Origin: CALJIC01 sp039805565
GTDB taxonomy: Bacteria; Chloroflexota; Chloroflexia; Chloroflexales; Roseiflexaceae
DNA length: 58,448 nt
Reading direction: 5' to 3'
Assembly (NCBI GenBank): GCA_039805565.1
Contig: JBDLTZ010000011.1
Location: 1 to 58,448, forward strand
Both the position numbers and the translations under genes were made by a program. Shown in pieces: positions 7,846 to 17,272 of the stretch (positions within the stretch are counted from its first letter, which is position 1; every line of letters starts with the position of its first letter). The notes below the pieces were generated by a model that saw nothing but the letters and a program-made list of their open reading frames with translations, ran no database searches and was not told the DNA's origin.

Positions 7846-9345
7846 ATGGCTACCCGCAACGAGAACGAACTCGCCCGCGAGATGATGCGCCGCGGCATGA
7901 GCCGGCGCCAGATGATCCAGACGATGCTGCGCCTGGGCCTCGGCGCCAGCGCCATGGGCGCGATCCTCGCCGCCTGCGGCCAGCCCGCGCAGCAGGCCGG
8001 CACCGGCTCGACCGCCGCCGAGCCCACCGCCGCCCCGGCCGCCGAGCCCGCCGCCCCGGCCGCCGAGCCCACCGCCGCCAGCATCTTCGACGCCTCCGAG
8101 GGTGCCGACGCCGCGTGGCCCACCAGCGCCGTGGCCGAGCCCGGCTCCAAGGTCACTATCAGCGTCGCCCACGCCTGGGACGCCGTGTTCTTCGAGCGCC
8201 AGAAGCAGTTCGACCAGCTGTTCATGGAGCGCCACCCCAACATCGAGGTCAAGGCCGAGAACACCCCCTGGGGCGAGTTCCGCCAGAAGTACGTGGCGCA
8301 GGCCGCCGGCAACGCGCTGCCTGACCTCCTCTACTGCCAGTTCTCGTGGGCCCAGGAGATGATCAAGGAGGGGCTGTTCGTCTCCGTGGACGACTACATC
8401 CAGAAGGAGAAGGACTTCAACCTGGCCGACTTCACGCCGGCCTCGCTCATCTCCTACCAGCGCGACGGCAAGCTCTGGGGCATCCCGTACGATGAGGGTC
8501 CCGGCAACCTGTACTACAACAAGGACCTCTTCGACGCCGCCGGCGAGCCCTACCCGGACGACAGCTGGGACATGGAGAAGCTGAAGGAAGTCGCGATCAA
8601 GCTGACCAAGGGCGAGGGCCCCGAGAAGCAGTTCGGCCTCGGCGAGCTGCCGAGCCTGGGCGACACGCTCGTGGCACCGGCCTACCTGTTCCCCTTCGGC
8701 GGGCAGTACATCTCGGAGCCCAAGGAGGACCAGGTTCTGATCAACCAGCCCGAGGCCGTCGCGGCGCTCGAGTGGTGGGAGCAGCTGCGCGAGGCCGGCG
8801 CAGTGCCCAGCCCGGCCGACATGCAGAACGTCGCCTGGCCGGCGTTCCAGTTCGGCAAGATCGCCATGACCTTCCAGGGCTCGTGGGCCACGCCGCCGAT
8901 CGCGGCCGGCTCGAAGTTCGCGTGGGACATCGCCAAGTGGCCGAAGGGCCCCAAGGCGCACTCGACCTTCTCGGCCGGCTCGGCCTACATGATCACCCGC
9001 GACAGCAAGAACACCGACGCCGCCTGGATCTACATGAACGAGTACCTGTCCACGGCGGGCCAGGCGTACATGTGGGGCAGCACCGGCCGCGGCAGCCCCT
9101 CGCGGCTCTCGGCCTGGCCGTCCTACATCAACTCCAAGTTCGCCCCGGCCGGCGCGAAGAACGTCGAGGAGGCGATGAAGACGATCGCCTCGCACGACAT
9201 CATCGACCAGCCCACCGGCCCGCGCGTCACCCAGGCCGCGCAGCCGATCTGGGACCTGGTGGTCGCCGGGCAGCTGAGTGTCAAGGACGCCTGCGACCAG
9301 GTCTTCGCTGCCGTCGACCCGATCGTGGCGGAGAACCGGGCGTAG
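7846..9345 (+). CDS. Sugar ABC transporter substrate-binding lipoprotein
   Basis: 499 residues from ATG 7846, chosen for the AAGGAG 7-8 nt upstream. The N-terminus carries a twin-arginine-like stretch (SRRQMIQ), a hydrophobic core and a lipobox ILAAC, so it is probably a Tat-exported lipoprotein. An Ala-Pro-Thr-Glu-rich linker (about 45-85) precedes a family-1 solute-binding fold (LWGIPYDEGPGNLYYNKDLFDAAG; FQFGKIAMTFQGSWATPP). It delivers a mono- or oligosaccharide to the two permeases encoded next. The ATPase gene is not in this operon, so a shared MsmX-type ATPase elsewhere is likely. Confidence 0.93.
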   Translation: MATRNENELAREMMRRGMSRRQMIQTMLRLGLGASAMGAILAACGQPAQQAGTGSTAAEPTAAPAAEPAAPAAEPTAASIFDASEGADAAWPTSAVAEPGSKVTISVAHAWDAVFFERQKQFDQLFMERHPNIEVKAENTPWGEFRQKYVAQAAGNALPDLLYCQFSWAQEMIKEGLFVSVDDYIQKEKDFNLADFTPASLISYQRDGKLWGIPYDEGPGNLYYNKDLFDAAGEPYPDDSWDMEKLKEVAIKLTKGEGPEKQFGLGELPSLGDTLVAPAYLFPFGGQYISEPKEDQVLINQPEAVAALEWWEQLREAGAVPSPADMQNVAWPAFQFGKIAMTFQGSWATPPIAAGSKFAWDIAKWPKGPKAHSTFSAGSAYMITRDSKNTDAAWIYMNEYLSTAGQAYMWGSTGRGSPSRLSAWPSYINSKFAPAGAKNVEEAMKTIASHDIIDQPTGPRVTQAAQPIWDLVVAGQLSVKDACDQVFAAVDPIVAENRA

Positions 9346-9360
9346 GAAGGGGCTAGGAGC

Positions 9361-9398
9361 GAGGGGCCGGGGGCGGCGCTGCCCTCCCCTGGCCCCTC
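9361..9398 (+). terminator. GC-rich hairpin after the binding-protein gene
   Basis: GAGGGGCC at 9361-9368 pairs with GGCCCCTC at 9391-9398. There is no T tract, so it may act as an mRNA stabiliser or attenuator that raises the level of the binding protein relative to the permeases, not as a full terminator. Confidence 0.4.
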
Positions 9399-9435
9399 GC
9401 CTCCCGGCACCACACCCCTCGCAAAGGAGCGACCT

Positions 9436-10383
9436 ATGGCAGTACAGCAGCGCATCGAGCAGGCCGCAGCGCAGCCGATCGGCAAGCCCCGGCGCGGCGT
9501 CCGCGCGCGACGCGAAGAGCGAGAGTTTTTCCTCTTCATCGCCCCCTGGATCATTGGCTTCATCCTGTTCGACGCGGGCCCGATCCTCGCGTCGGCCGCC
9601 ATCAGCTTCACCAACTGGACGGCTCTCTCGGCGCCGAAGCTGGTGGGCCTGGCGAACTACCAGAAAATGGTCGCCGACCCGCTGTTCTACAAGGCGCTCA
9701 GCAACTCGCTCTACTTCGGGCTCGGCAGCGTCGGCCTGGGCATGATCGTCTCCTTCCTGCTCGCGCTGCTGCTCAACCAGAAGGTCCTCGGGATGTCGGT
9801 GTTCCGCACGATCTTCTACCTGCCCTCGGTGGTGAGCGGCATCGCAGTGGCGATCCTCTGGATCATGATCCTGCACAAGGACTTCGGCCTGATCAACTCG
9901 GCTCTGAGCTGGTTCGGCATCACGGGGCCGGGCTGGCTGGTGGAGCCCCAGTGGGCCATGCCCGCGCTCATCCTGATGAGCCTGTGGGGCGCCGGCGGCT
10001 CGATGGTGATCTACCTGGCCGGGCTGCAGAGCGTGCCGCAGCACCTGTATGAGGCCGCCTCGATCGACGGCGCCGGACCGTGGAGCAAGTTCTGGAACGT
10101 CACCGTGCCGATGATGAGCCCGGTGATCTTCTACAACCTGATCGTCGGCTTCATCGCATCGATCCAGGGGTTCGTGCTGGTGCTGATCATGACCAACGGC
10201 GGGCCGGCCAACGCCACGCTGGTCTACGGCCTGTACCTGTACCGCACGGCGTTCCAGTTCTTCCAGATGGGCTACGCCTCGGCGCTCGCCTGGCTGCTGC
10301 TGGTGGTGATCATGCTGATCACGGCAGCGCAGTTCTTCTTCGCTAAGTACTGGGTGTTCTACGAGGGCGACCTCAAGAGCTAG
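9436..10383 (+). CDS. Sugar ABC transporter permease, MalF/UgpA type
   Basis: 315 residues with six predicted membrane helices. A positively charged N-terminus (RRGVRARREER) precedes helix 1, and the EAA loop is visible as YEAASIDGAGPWSKFWNVTVPMMSP, which docks the ATPase. It forms the transmembrane pore with the next gene. ATG 9436 follows AAAGGAG. Confidence 0.95.
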   Translation: MAVQQRIEQAAAQPIGKPRRGVRARREEREFFLFIAPWIIGFILFDAGPILASAAISFTNWTALSAPKLVGLANYQKMVADPLFYKALSNSLYFGLGSVGLGMIVSFLLALLLNQKVLGMSVFRTIFYLPSVVSGIAVAILWIMILHKDFGLINSALSWFGITGPGWLVEPQWAMPALILMSLWGAGGSMVIYLAGLQSVPQHLYEAASIDGAGPWSKFWNVTVPMMSPVIFYNLIVGFIASIQGFVLVLIMTNGGPANATLVYGLYLYRTAFQFFQMGYASALAWLLLVVIMLITAAQFFFAKYWVFYEGDLKS

Positions 10384-10385
10384 CG

Positions 10386-10421
10386 CGAAGGCCGAAGGAT
10401 GAGGGCCGAAGGATGAAGGCG
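10386..10421. repeat. Heptad-period repeat between permease genes
   Basis: Five degenerate 7-bp units (GAAGGCC, GAAGGAT, GAGGGCC, GAAGGAT, GAAGGCG) start 3 bp after the stop of the first permease gene. Confidence 0.75.
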
Positions 10422-10482
10422 CGCAGCGTACTGCCGCGAGCCTGCACCGGACGTCTTCGCTACTGATCTGAGGTTGACAAAC

Positions 10483-11379
10483 ATGGCTGAGACAACTGGC
10501 CACGCCACCCCGCTGAGCACAAAGCCGCCCCGGCTAGCGCTCGGCATGAGGGGGCGGTCGCTCGTGCAGCAGGTGATCGTGTACGCCCTGCTGATAGGGC
10601 TCTCGATCGTGTTCATGCTCCCGTTCGGCTGGATGCTCTCCACGTCGCTCAAGGAGTCGCAGGACGTCTTCAGCTACCCGCCGAGCTTCCTGCCCAGCAG
10701 CTTCGTGTGGCAGAACTACCCGGCCGGCTGGACGATTCTGCCCTTCAACACGTTCCTGGTGAACTCGCTGATCGTTACCCTCTCGAACGTGGTGGGTAAC
10801 CTGATCTCCTGCTCGCTGGTGGCCTTCGGCTTCGCGCGCCTCAAGGGCCGTGGGCGGGACGTGCTGTTCCTTCTGCTGCTGGCAACGCTGATGATCCCGC
10901 GCGAGGTGACCATCGTGCCGCGCTTCCTGCTGTTCAGCGAGCTCGGCCTGGTGAACACGCTCTGGCCGCTGATCCTGCCGGCGTGGTTCGGCTACGCGTT
11001 CTTCATCTTCCTGCTGCGCCAGTTCTTCATGAGCATCCCGCACGAGCTCGACGACGCGGCGCGCATCGACGGGGCCTCCACGTTCCGGATCTTCACCGAG
11101 ATCATCCTGCCGCTCTCCGGCCCCGCGCTGGGAACGGTGGCGATCTTCTCGTTTATCGGGAACTGGAGCAACCTGCTCGACCCGCTGATCTACCTGCGCT
11201 CGCAGGAGCTCTACACACTGGCGCTCGGCCTGAACCTGTTCCGCGGCCAGAACTTCACGCAGTTCAACATGCTGATGGCGGTGTCGATCATCACGCTGAT
11301 CCCGGTGCTAGCGGTGTTCTTCCTGTCGCAAAAGCTGTTCGTGCAAGGTGTGACGCTCACGGGCATGGGCGGCCGGTAG
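10483..11379 (+). CDS. Sugar ABC transporter permease, MalG/UgpE type
   Basis: 298 residues with six predicted membrane helices and the EAA motif LDDAARIDGASTFRIFTEIILPLSGP. ATG 10483 is preferred over an in-frame TTG three codons earlier because GAGG lies 9-11 nt upstream. It partners the 9436 permease. The frame ends with a conserved FVQGVTLTGMGGR tail. Confidence 0.94.
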   Translation: MAETTGHATPLSTKPPRLALGMRGRSLVQQVIVYALLIGLSIVFMLPFGWMLSTSLKESQDVFSYPPSFLPSSFVWQNYPAGWTILPFNTFLVNSLIVTLSNVVGNLISCSLVAFGFARLKGRGRDVLFLLLLATLMIPREVTIVPRFLLFSELGLVNTLWPLILPAWFGYAFFIFLLRQFFMSIPHELDDAARIDGASTFRIFTEIILPLSGPALGTVAIFSFIGNWSNLLDPLIYLRSQELYTLALGLNLFRGQNFTQFNMLMAVSIITLIPVLAVFFLSQKLFVQGVTLTGMGGR

Positions 11380-11396
11380 CGCACCGTCCCTGGCTT

Positions 11397-11660
11397 CTGC
11401 GGGCGCTGTGCCCCGCTCCCCGGGGCTCTGCGGGCGCAGCGCCCCACTCCCCGCCCAGGGGGGCCAGCCCCCTTGGAGCCCCCGCCGGGGCGTGCCGCCC
11501 CTGGTCCCCGCAAGGGGAGCACTGCCGGAACGACATCGGTCGGCACCGTGGCTGAGACCCCACCCAGGGGATCGGGAGCGAGACGCAAGAACTCTAGCGG
11601 CGCAAGCGCCCCTCCGTCGGAGGGGAGCGCGAGCGGGGGCCGGTGCCCCACTCGCCCCGA
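11397..11660. repeat. Gene-free 302-bp gap with dispersed GC-rich repeat elements
   Basis: The gap between the permease and the next gene (11380-11681) contains no credible ORF. It holds two imperfect copies of a CTGCGGGCGC...GCCCC...CTCCCCG unit (11397-11460), then a block at about 11460-11525 (GGGCCAGCCCCCTTGGAGCC...CCGCAAGGGG) and another at 11601-11650 (GCAAGCGCCCCTCC...GAGCGCGAGCGGGGG). Both of these later blocks recur near 57.70 and 57.95 kb, so they are dispersed elements of this genome. Confidence 0.7.
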
Positions 11661-11681
11661 GAGCACAGAAAGAGATAACCG

Positions 11682-12923
11682 ATGCCGACTCTGAAGATCA
11701 AGTACCGCAGCTTCGATGGCTTCGAGCGCGCGCTCGCCGAGCAGACGCGGCACTTCCAGACGCTCCGCCCCGATGTCGCCTTCGAGCTCAGCCACGCCGG
11801 CCCCGAGGAGCTCTATGAGGAGATGGTCCACGGCGGCGGCGCCACCTCCGGCTCCTACGACGTCATGCTGGCCCTCACCGACTGGCTCCCCGACCTGATG
11901 GAGCGCGGCGGTCTGCTGCGCCTCAACGAGCGCATCGAGGCCGCGCCGCCCGAGGGCTGGCCCCACGGCTGGTCACCCTCGGTCCTCGGCCTCCAGCACG
12001 ACGCCGCCGGCGGGGTCTACGCCCTGCCCTACCACGACGGGCCGGAGATCTTCCACTACCGCGCCGACCTCTTCGAGGACCCGGCCGAGCAGGCGGCCTA
12101 CCAGCAGCAGTACGGCCGCCCACTGCGCGTCCCGGAGACCTGGTCCGAGTTCCTCGACGTCGCCCGCTTCTTCACCCGCCCCGAGCAGGGGCTCTACGGC
12201 TCGGTGGTGGCCGGCCTCAACGACGGCCACAACACGGTCTACGACTTCATGATCCACCTCTGGAGCCGCGGCGGCCGCCTGCTCGACGAGCACCTGCGCC
12301 CGGCCTTCCACGGCCCCGAGGGGCATGAGGCGCTCCAGTTTTATGTAGACCTGGTGACGAAGCACGGCGTCTGCCCGCCGCGCACCCTGGAGTACGACAG
12401 CGTGCAGGCCGGCGTGGCCTTCGCGGCCGGCGAGGGCGCCACGATGCTCAACTGGTCTGGCTTCCAGGCCGTGGCGCAGCTCCCGCCGAGCGCCATCATC
12501 GGCAAGTCCCGCTGCGCCCCCATCCCGCGCGGCGACGGGCCGACCGGCCGCCACGCCAGCCTCAACGTCTACTGGGTGCTCGGGGTCTGCGCCGGCAGCG
12601 CGCAGCCCGACCTGGCCTACGACTTCCTGCGCGAGACCGCCTCGGCCGCGATGGATAAGGTCACCTCGCTCGCGGGGGGCTCGGGCGTGCGCCTCAGCAC
12701 CTGGAACGACCCCGAGATCCAGGCGCAGTTCCAGTACTACGAGGTGATCGAGGAGGTCCACCGCGGCGCCGACACCCTCCCGCCGCTCCCGGAGTACCCC
12801 GCCATGAACGAGGTGATCAACCGCATGGCGTGGGACGCCGTCCAGGGACGCAAGAGCGTCGAGCAGGCCCTGACCGACGCCGCCGCCGAGTGGGAGCGGC
12901 TCCTGGCGCGCTACTACGCCTGA
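11682..12923 (+). CDS. Second solute-binding-protein-like protein without signal peptide
   Basis: 413 residues, ATG 11682. It has a family-1 solute-binding fold (MPTLKIKYRSFDGFERALAE start; YDVMLALTDWLPDLMERGGL; GVYALPYHDGPEIFHYRADLF; LDVARFFTRPEQGLYG), but again no signal peptide, Tat motif or lipobox. It ends normally. It lies between the sugar permeases and the GHL6 hydrolase, so if the protein is really cytosolic it could sense a sugar or help deliver it to the hydrolase. An upstream start that would add a signal was looked for and not seen. Family confident, role unknown. Confidence 0.78.
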   Translation: MPTLKIKYRSFDGFERALAEQTRHFQTLRPDVAFELSHAGPEELYEEMVHGGGATSGSYDVMLALTDWLPDLMERGGLLRLNERIEAAPPEGWPHGWSPSVLGLQHDAAGGVYALPYHDGPEIFHYRADLFEDPAEQAAYQQQYGRPLRVPETWSEFLDVARFFTRPEQGLYGSVVAGLNDGHNTVYDFMIHLWSRGGRLLDEHLRPAFHGPEGHEALQFYVDLVTKHGVCPPRTLEYDSVQAGVAFAAGEGATMLNWSGFQAVAQLPPSAIIGKSRCAPIPRGDGPTGRHASLNVYWVLGVCAGSAQPDLAYDFLRETASAAMDKVTSLAGGSGVRLSTWNDPEIQAQFQYYEVIEEVHRGADTLPPLPEYPAMNEVINRMAWDAVQGRKSVEQALTDAAAEWERLLARYYA

Positions 12924-13076
12924 CAGCCAAGGACACGCCCCTCTCCCCGAGCCTCTTCCCCACACGCCAGGTGCATCACCCCCTCTCCCGTGGCAGGGAG
13001 AGTGGCCGAGGGGTGACAGATGGGCGGTGAGAAGGACAATGACGGCACTCGATCTGAAAACAAAGAGGTATAGCAC

Positions 13077-15170
13077 ATGACAGCGTCGTCGCTCCGCCCT
13101 CCCTGGATCGACCCGCGCCTGCGGGACCTGCCGCCGCGCCCATGGCGCAAGATCCACCTCGACTTCCACAACAGCCAGCACATCCCGAGCATCGGCCAGG
13201 CATTCGACCCCGACGAGTTCGGCGACACGCTGCTGCGCGGCCGCGTCGACTCGGTGGTGGTGTTCGCCAAGGACATGCACGGCTACTTCTACTACCCCAC
13301 CGCCTACGAGCCGCGCCATCCAGGCCTGGAGTTCGACCTGCTCGGTCAGCAGGTGCAGGCCTGCCGCGCGCGCGGCATCAAGGTCTACGCCTACTACTGC
13401 GCCACCTGGGACAACTACCTGGCCGAGAAGCGCCCCGAGTGGCTGGTCTGGAAGCGCGACCGCACCACCCACCTGCCGGCGTTCGACCAGCCTCCCTCCT
13501 GGACCGCCCTCTGCCTCTCGAACGAGGACTTCGTCCAGCTCATGCTTGACCACACCGCCGAGACCCTCGAGCGCTACGAGCTCGACGGCATCTGGTACGA
13601 CATGCCGCTGCCGAAGGAGGGCGAGTGCTTCTGCCGCAACTGCCTCGCCGCCATCCGCGCCGCCGGAGAGGACCCGTTCGACACGCTGGCGCAGCGCCGC
13701 CACAAGCAGCGGCTGCTCACCGACTTCATGCGGCGGGCCCACGAGCAGGCCCACCGCATCCGCCCCGGCTGCCAGGTGGACCAGAACAACCAGACGCGCC
13801 TCGGCCTCGGCGAGCGCGCGCCGTTCATGGACAACATCGATATCGAGGCGCTGCCCACCGCCTTCTGGGGCTACCTCTACTTCCCGGCCAACGTGCGCTA
13901 CGCCCGCACCTTCGGCCGCAGCGTGGTAGGCATGAGCGGCCGCTTCCATCGCTCCTGGGCCGACTTCGGCGGCCTCAAGCACCCCAGCCAGCTGCGCTCC
14001 GAGCTGCCCGCGATCGTCGCGCAGGGCGCCCAGTGTGACCTCGGCGACCAGCTGCCGCCCAATGGCCGGCTCGACCCGGCGGTGTACGAGACGATCGGGC
14101 AGGCCTACGCGGAGATCGAGCGCCTGGAGCCGTTCCTCAACCAGGCGGTGCCGGTGACCGAGGCGGCGGTGGTGGTGGCCGGCGCGCCGCTCGAGGACAT
14201 CGGCGCCTCGCACCCCGAGCTCACCGGCGGCGCGGGCGCGGCGGTCTACGGCCTCACCCGCATGCTCATGGAGAGCCAGGTGCAGTTCGACATCGTCGAG
14301 GTGACCGAGCAGATGCCGCCGTCAGCGGTGGACGAGCTGCTCGGGCGCTACCGGCTGCTGGTGCTGCCCGATGGCCTCCAGGTGCACGCAGCTCTCGCCG
14401 ACCGGCTGCGCGCCTACCTGGCGGGCGGCGGCGCCGTGCTCGCGGCGCAGTCCGCGCTGCGCCTGGCCGGCGCCGACGCTATCTGGGCCGAGGATCTCGG
14501 CCTCGAGTACCGCGGCGAGTCGCCCTTCGCACCGGCGTACCTCAAGCTCACGGGCGACCTGGGCGGCGGGCTGCCGGACTACGAGTACGCGCTCTACGAC
14601 GGCGCCGCCCAGTGGCTCCCGCGCGACCCGTCCGTGGTCCTGGCGCGCCTCGGTGAGCCGCTGTTCCAGCGCAGCGCCGCACACTACACCAGCCACGCAC
14701 AGTCACCGTTCGACCACCTGACAGACTACGCGGCAGCCGTGGCGAAGGGCAGCCTCGCCGCAGCCGCGTTCCCGATCGGCGCGAGCTACCACAAGCACGG
14801 CTACTGGATCTACCGCGAGGTCTTCCGCCGCCTCCTCGGGCGGGTGCTCCCCGAGCGGCTGGTCGAGAGCGACGCACCGCTCAGCACCGAGCTGGCGGTG
14901 ACCCACCAGGTCGCCGCGGGCGACCGCCCCGAGCGCTGGCTGGTCCACGTCGTGAACTACTCGCCCAACCGCCGCAGCCCCGAGCACTGCGAGTACCTCG
15001 AGGACCCCATCCCGCTCCACGACGTCCGCGTGACGCTGCGGGCGCGTGGCCCCTTTACCCGCGCCTACCTCGCGGGGGACGGCCTGGCGCTGCCGCTGCG
15101 CCAGGCGGGCGACGCCTGGGAGACGGTGGTGCCCCGGGTGACGTTCGGCCAGATCGTGGTGTTCGAGTAG
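13077..15170 (+). CDS. GHL6-type glycoside hydrolase with beta-galactosidase trimerisation-like domain
   Basis: 697 residues, cytosolic (no signal). The N-terminal TIM barrel (about 20-340) matches hypothetical glycosyl hydrolase 6, a relative of GH29 alpha-L-fucosidases: KIHLDFHNSQHIPSIG, VVVFAKDMHGYFYYPT, GIKVYAYYCATWDNY, and a candidate catalytic segment LDGIWYDMPL. A class-I glutamine-amidotransferase-like trimerisation domain follows (about 360-560, FDIVEVTEQMPPSAVDELLGRYRLLVLPDG), then a small beta domain. With fuconate dehydratase in the same island, alpha-L-fucosidase activity on imported oligosaccharides is a reasonable guess, not shown. Confidence 0.82.
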   Translation: MTASSLRPPWIDPRLRDLPPRPWRKIHLDFHNSQHIPSIGQAFDPDEFGDTLLRGRVDSVVVFAKDMHGYFYYPTAYEPRHPGLEFDLLGQQVQACRARGIKVYAYYCATWDNYLAEKRPEWLVWKRDRTTHLPAFDQPPSWTALCLSNEDFVQLMLDHTAETLERYELDGIWYDMPLPKEGECFCRNCLAAIRAAGEDPFDTLAQRRHKQRLLTDFMRRAHEQAHRIRPGCQVDQNNQTRLGLGERAPFMDNIDIEALPTAFWGYLYFPANVRYARTFGRSVVGMSGRFHRSWADFGGLKHPSQLRSELPAIVAQGAQCDLGDQLPPNGRLDPAVYETIGQAYAEIERLEPFLNQAVPVTEAAVVVAGAPLEDIGASHPELTGGAGAAVYGLTRMLMESQVQFDIVEVTEQMPPSAVDELLGRYRLLVLPDGLQVHAALADRLRAYLAGGGAVLAAQSALRLAGADAIWAEDLGLEYRGESPFAPAYLKLTGDLGGGLPDYEYALYDGAAQWLPRDPSVVLARLGEPLFQRSAAHYTSHAQSPFDHLTDYAAAVAKGSLAAAAFPIGASYHKHGYWIYREVFRRLLGRVLPERLVESDAPLSTELAVTHQVAAGDRPERWLVHVVNYSPNRRSPEHCEYLEDPIPLHDVRVTLRARGPFTRAYLAGDGLALPLRQAGDAWETVVPRVTFGQIVVFE

Positions 15171-15288
15171 CGCGCCGGGCCCAGAGGCGCGCGGCATCTC
15201 CTCGCCGCGCGCCCCAACATCCGCCTCCCGCAACGTTCTCCTTATTGGGGAGCTGCGCCGGCCGCACAAAGGCCAAGGAGACACGCCC

Positions 15289-17259
15289 GTGACGAAGGCA
15301 CCGCCAGCCGACGAGAAGGCCGCCAGCCGCCCCGGCTGGGTGATGCACATCCCCAAGCCCGCCTACCGCTACCTGCGCGGCTACGCCTTCGACCCCAGCC
15401 TCTCCTCGCAGATCGACACCATCGATATCAACGAGGCCATGTTCAAAGTCCCGTGGGAGCATGACCTCAAGCCCGGGCCGGTCGGCGAGTACCTCGAGGT
15501 GGTCGACTACGACCCGTCGAGCCAGTGCTTCTACGAGCCGGTGGACCTGAACGCCCCTGAGGTGCTGGCCCAGAACGGGCTACCGCTCTCGGAGAGCAGC
15601 CCGCAGTTCCACCAGCAGTACGTCTACGCCGTGGCCATGACCACGATCAAGAACTTCGAGCAGGCCCTCGGCCGCCGCGCCGCCTGGCGCTCGCTGCACG
15701 TGGACCGCGCCGACACCGAGCGGCCCGACGACTACGACGAGCACCCCGTCCGGCTGCGGATCTACCCGCACGCCCTCCGCGCCGCCAACGCCTACTACAG
15801 CCCCGACAAGGTGGCGCTGCTCTTCGGCTACTTCCCCGCCACCGCCCAGGCCCCCGGCACCCTGCTCCCGCGCAGCACGGTGTTCAGCTGCCTCTCGCAC
15901 GACATCATCGCCCACGAGACGACCCACGCCCTCCTCGACGGCGTCCACCAGCGGCTTGTCGAGCCCACCAACCCCGACGTGCGCGCCTTCCACGAGGCCT
16001 TCGCCGACATCGTCGCGCTGCTGCAGCACTTCACCTTCCCCGAGGTGCTGCGCCACCAGATCGCCAGGACCCGCGGCGACCTGGTGCAGCAGAACCTGCT
16101 CGGTGAGCTGGCCCAGCAGTTCGGCTACGCCACCGGACGCAACGGCGCGCTGCGGAGCGCTATCGGCGGCATCAACCCTGAGACGAAGCAGTGGGAGGCC
16201 GCGCGCCCCGACCCGCACGCCTACCAGACCGAGCTCGCACCCCACCGGCGCGGCGCCATCCTCGTCGCCGCCGTGTTCGACGCCTTCCTCACCATCTACC
16301 GCCGCCGCGTCGCGGACCTTATGCGGATCGCCACCAACGGCTCCGGCGTGCTCCCGGCCGGCGCGCTGCACCCCGACCTCGTGAACCGCCTGGCCGCCGA
16401 AGCCGCCCGCACCGCCGAGCAGGCGCTGCACATGTGCATCCGCGCGATCGACTACATGCTCCCGATCGACATCACCTTCGGCGACTACCTGCGCGCGCTG
16501 ATCACTGCCGACTACGACCTGGTGCCCGAGGATACCTACGACTACCGGGTGGCCTTCATCGAGGCCTTCCGCCGGCGCGGCATCTACCCGAAGGACGTGC
16601 GCTCGCTCTCAGTCGAGAGCGTCCGCTGGCCGATCGTCGATGAGTCGAAGTTCGATATCTTCACCCCGATCGTCGACAAGCTGCTCAAGGGCTTCGCCTT
16701 CGAGGTCAGCTACCTCACCGACCGCAGGGAGGCAGCCAGGGTGGCGAAGAACGGGCGCAGCCAGCTCCACACCCTGATCCGTGAGACAGTCGCCAGCCCG
16801 AAGTACCGCAGGCGCGTCCTCGATCTCACCGCCTCGCAGGTCACCGGCCTGGTGCTCACCGCCGAAAACCCGGCGTTCAAGGCCAACCCCAACCTGCTCA
16901 CCGAGCTCGGTCACCGCGACGGCAACCCGCTGTTCGAGGTCCACGCCCTCTGGCCGCTCCAGCGCATGGGGCCGCGCGGGACCATCCTGAACCACCTGCT
17001 GGTCCAGATCACCCAGCGCCGCAGACGGACGACGTCATCGGGCGCGAAGATGACCTTCCGCGGCGGCGCGACCTTGATCATCGACCTGAGCCGCAAGCAC
17101 GTGCGCTACGTGATCCCGAAGTCGATCCTCGACGAGGAGCGCCTGCAGGAGCAGGAGCGCTACGAGAACAGCGCGCTGGGACTGACCCTCGACGGCACCG
17201 GCGCGGACGAGATGGCTGCGGCGCGCGAGCCCTTCGCCCTGCTCCACAACACGCTGTAG
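15289..17259 (+). CDS. Cytosolic gluzincin-type metallopeptidase (M4-like HEXXH)
   Basis: 656 residues, GTG start, no signal peptide. The zinc site is HETTH at 209-213, with a third ligand expected at E236 in FHEAFADIVALL, the same layout as the thermolysin-like gluzincins (HEXXH plus Glu in an EAxxD helix). The 200 residues before and 400 after have no family I recognise; the C-terminal part (about 560-656) is basic and beta-rich. Only 13 bp separate it from the metallo-beta-lactamase gene, and that gene overlaps a 76-residue ORF which overlaps hypA, so all four are probably one transcript. Its lack of an export signal is unusual for an M4-like peptidase and suggests an intracellular substrate. 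Confidence 0.78.
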   Translation: MTKAPPADEKAASRPGWVMHIPKPAYRYLRGYAFDPSLSSQIDTIDINEAMFKVPWEHDLKPGPVGEYLEVVDYDPSSQCFYEPVDLNAPEVLAQNGLPLSESSPQFHQQYVYAVAMTTIKNFEQALGRRAAWRSLHVDRADTERPDDYDEHPVRLRIYPHALRAANAYYSPDKVALLFGYFPATAQAPGTLLPRSTVFSCLSHDIIAHETTHALLDGVHQRLVEPTNPDVRAFHEAFADIVALLQHFTFPEVLRHQIARTRGDLVQQNLLGELAQQFGYATGRNGALRSAIGGINPETKQWEAARPDPHAYQTELAPHRRGAILVAAVFDAFLTIYRRRVADLMRIATNGSGVLPAGALHPDLVNRLAAEAARTAEQALHMCIRAIDYMLPIDITFGDYLRALITADYDLVPEDTYDYRVAFIEAFRRRGIYPKDVRSLSVESVRWPIVDESKFDIFTPIVDKLLKGFAFEVSYLTDRREAARVAKNGRSQLHTLIRETVASPKYRRRVLDLTASQVTGLVLTAENPAFKANPNLLTELGHRDGNPLFEVHALWPLQRMGPRGTILNHLLVQITQRRRRTTSSGAKMTFRGGATLIIDLSRKHVRYVIPKSILDEERLQEQERYENSALGLTLDGTGADEMAAAREPFALLHNTL

Positions 17260-17272
17260 CACGGAGCGCCCT

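Noticed and set aside
7663..10503. Very long minus-strand open frame (946 codons) opposite the sugar-binding protein and permease genes.
   Set aside because: It is His/Arg/Gly/Val-rich, has no family, and is antisense to three well-supported genes. Long antisense frames are expected at this GC content.
11973..14213. Minus-strand open frame of 746 codons opposite the SBP-like and GHL6 genes.
   Set aside because: Same compositional artefact: no motif, no ribosome binding site, and a strong gene on the other strand.
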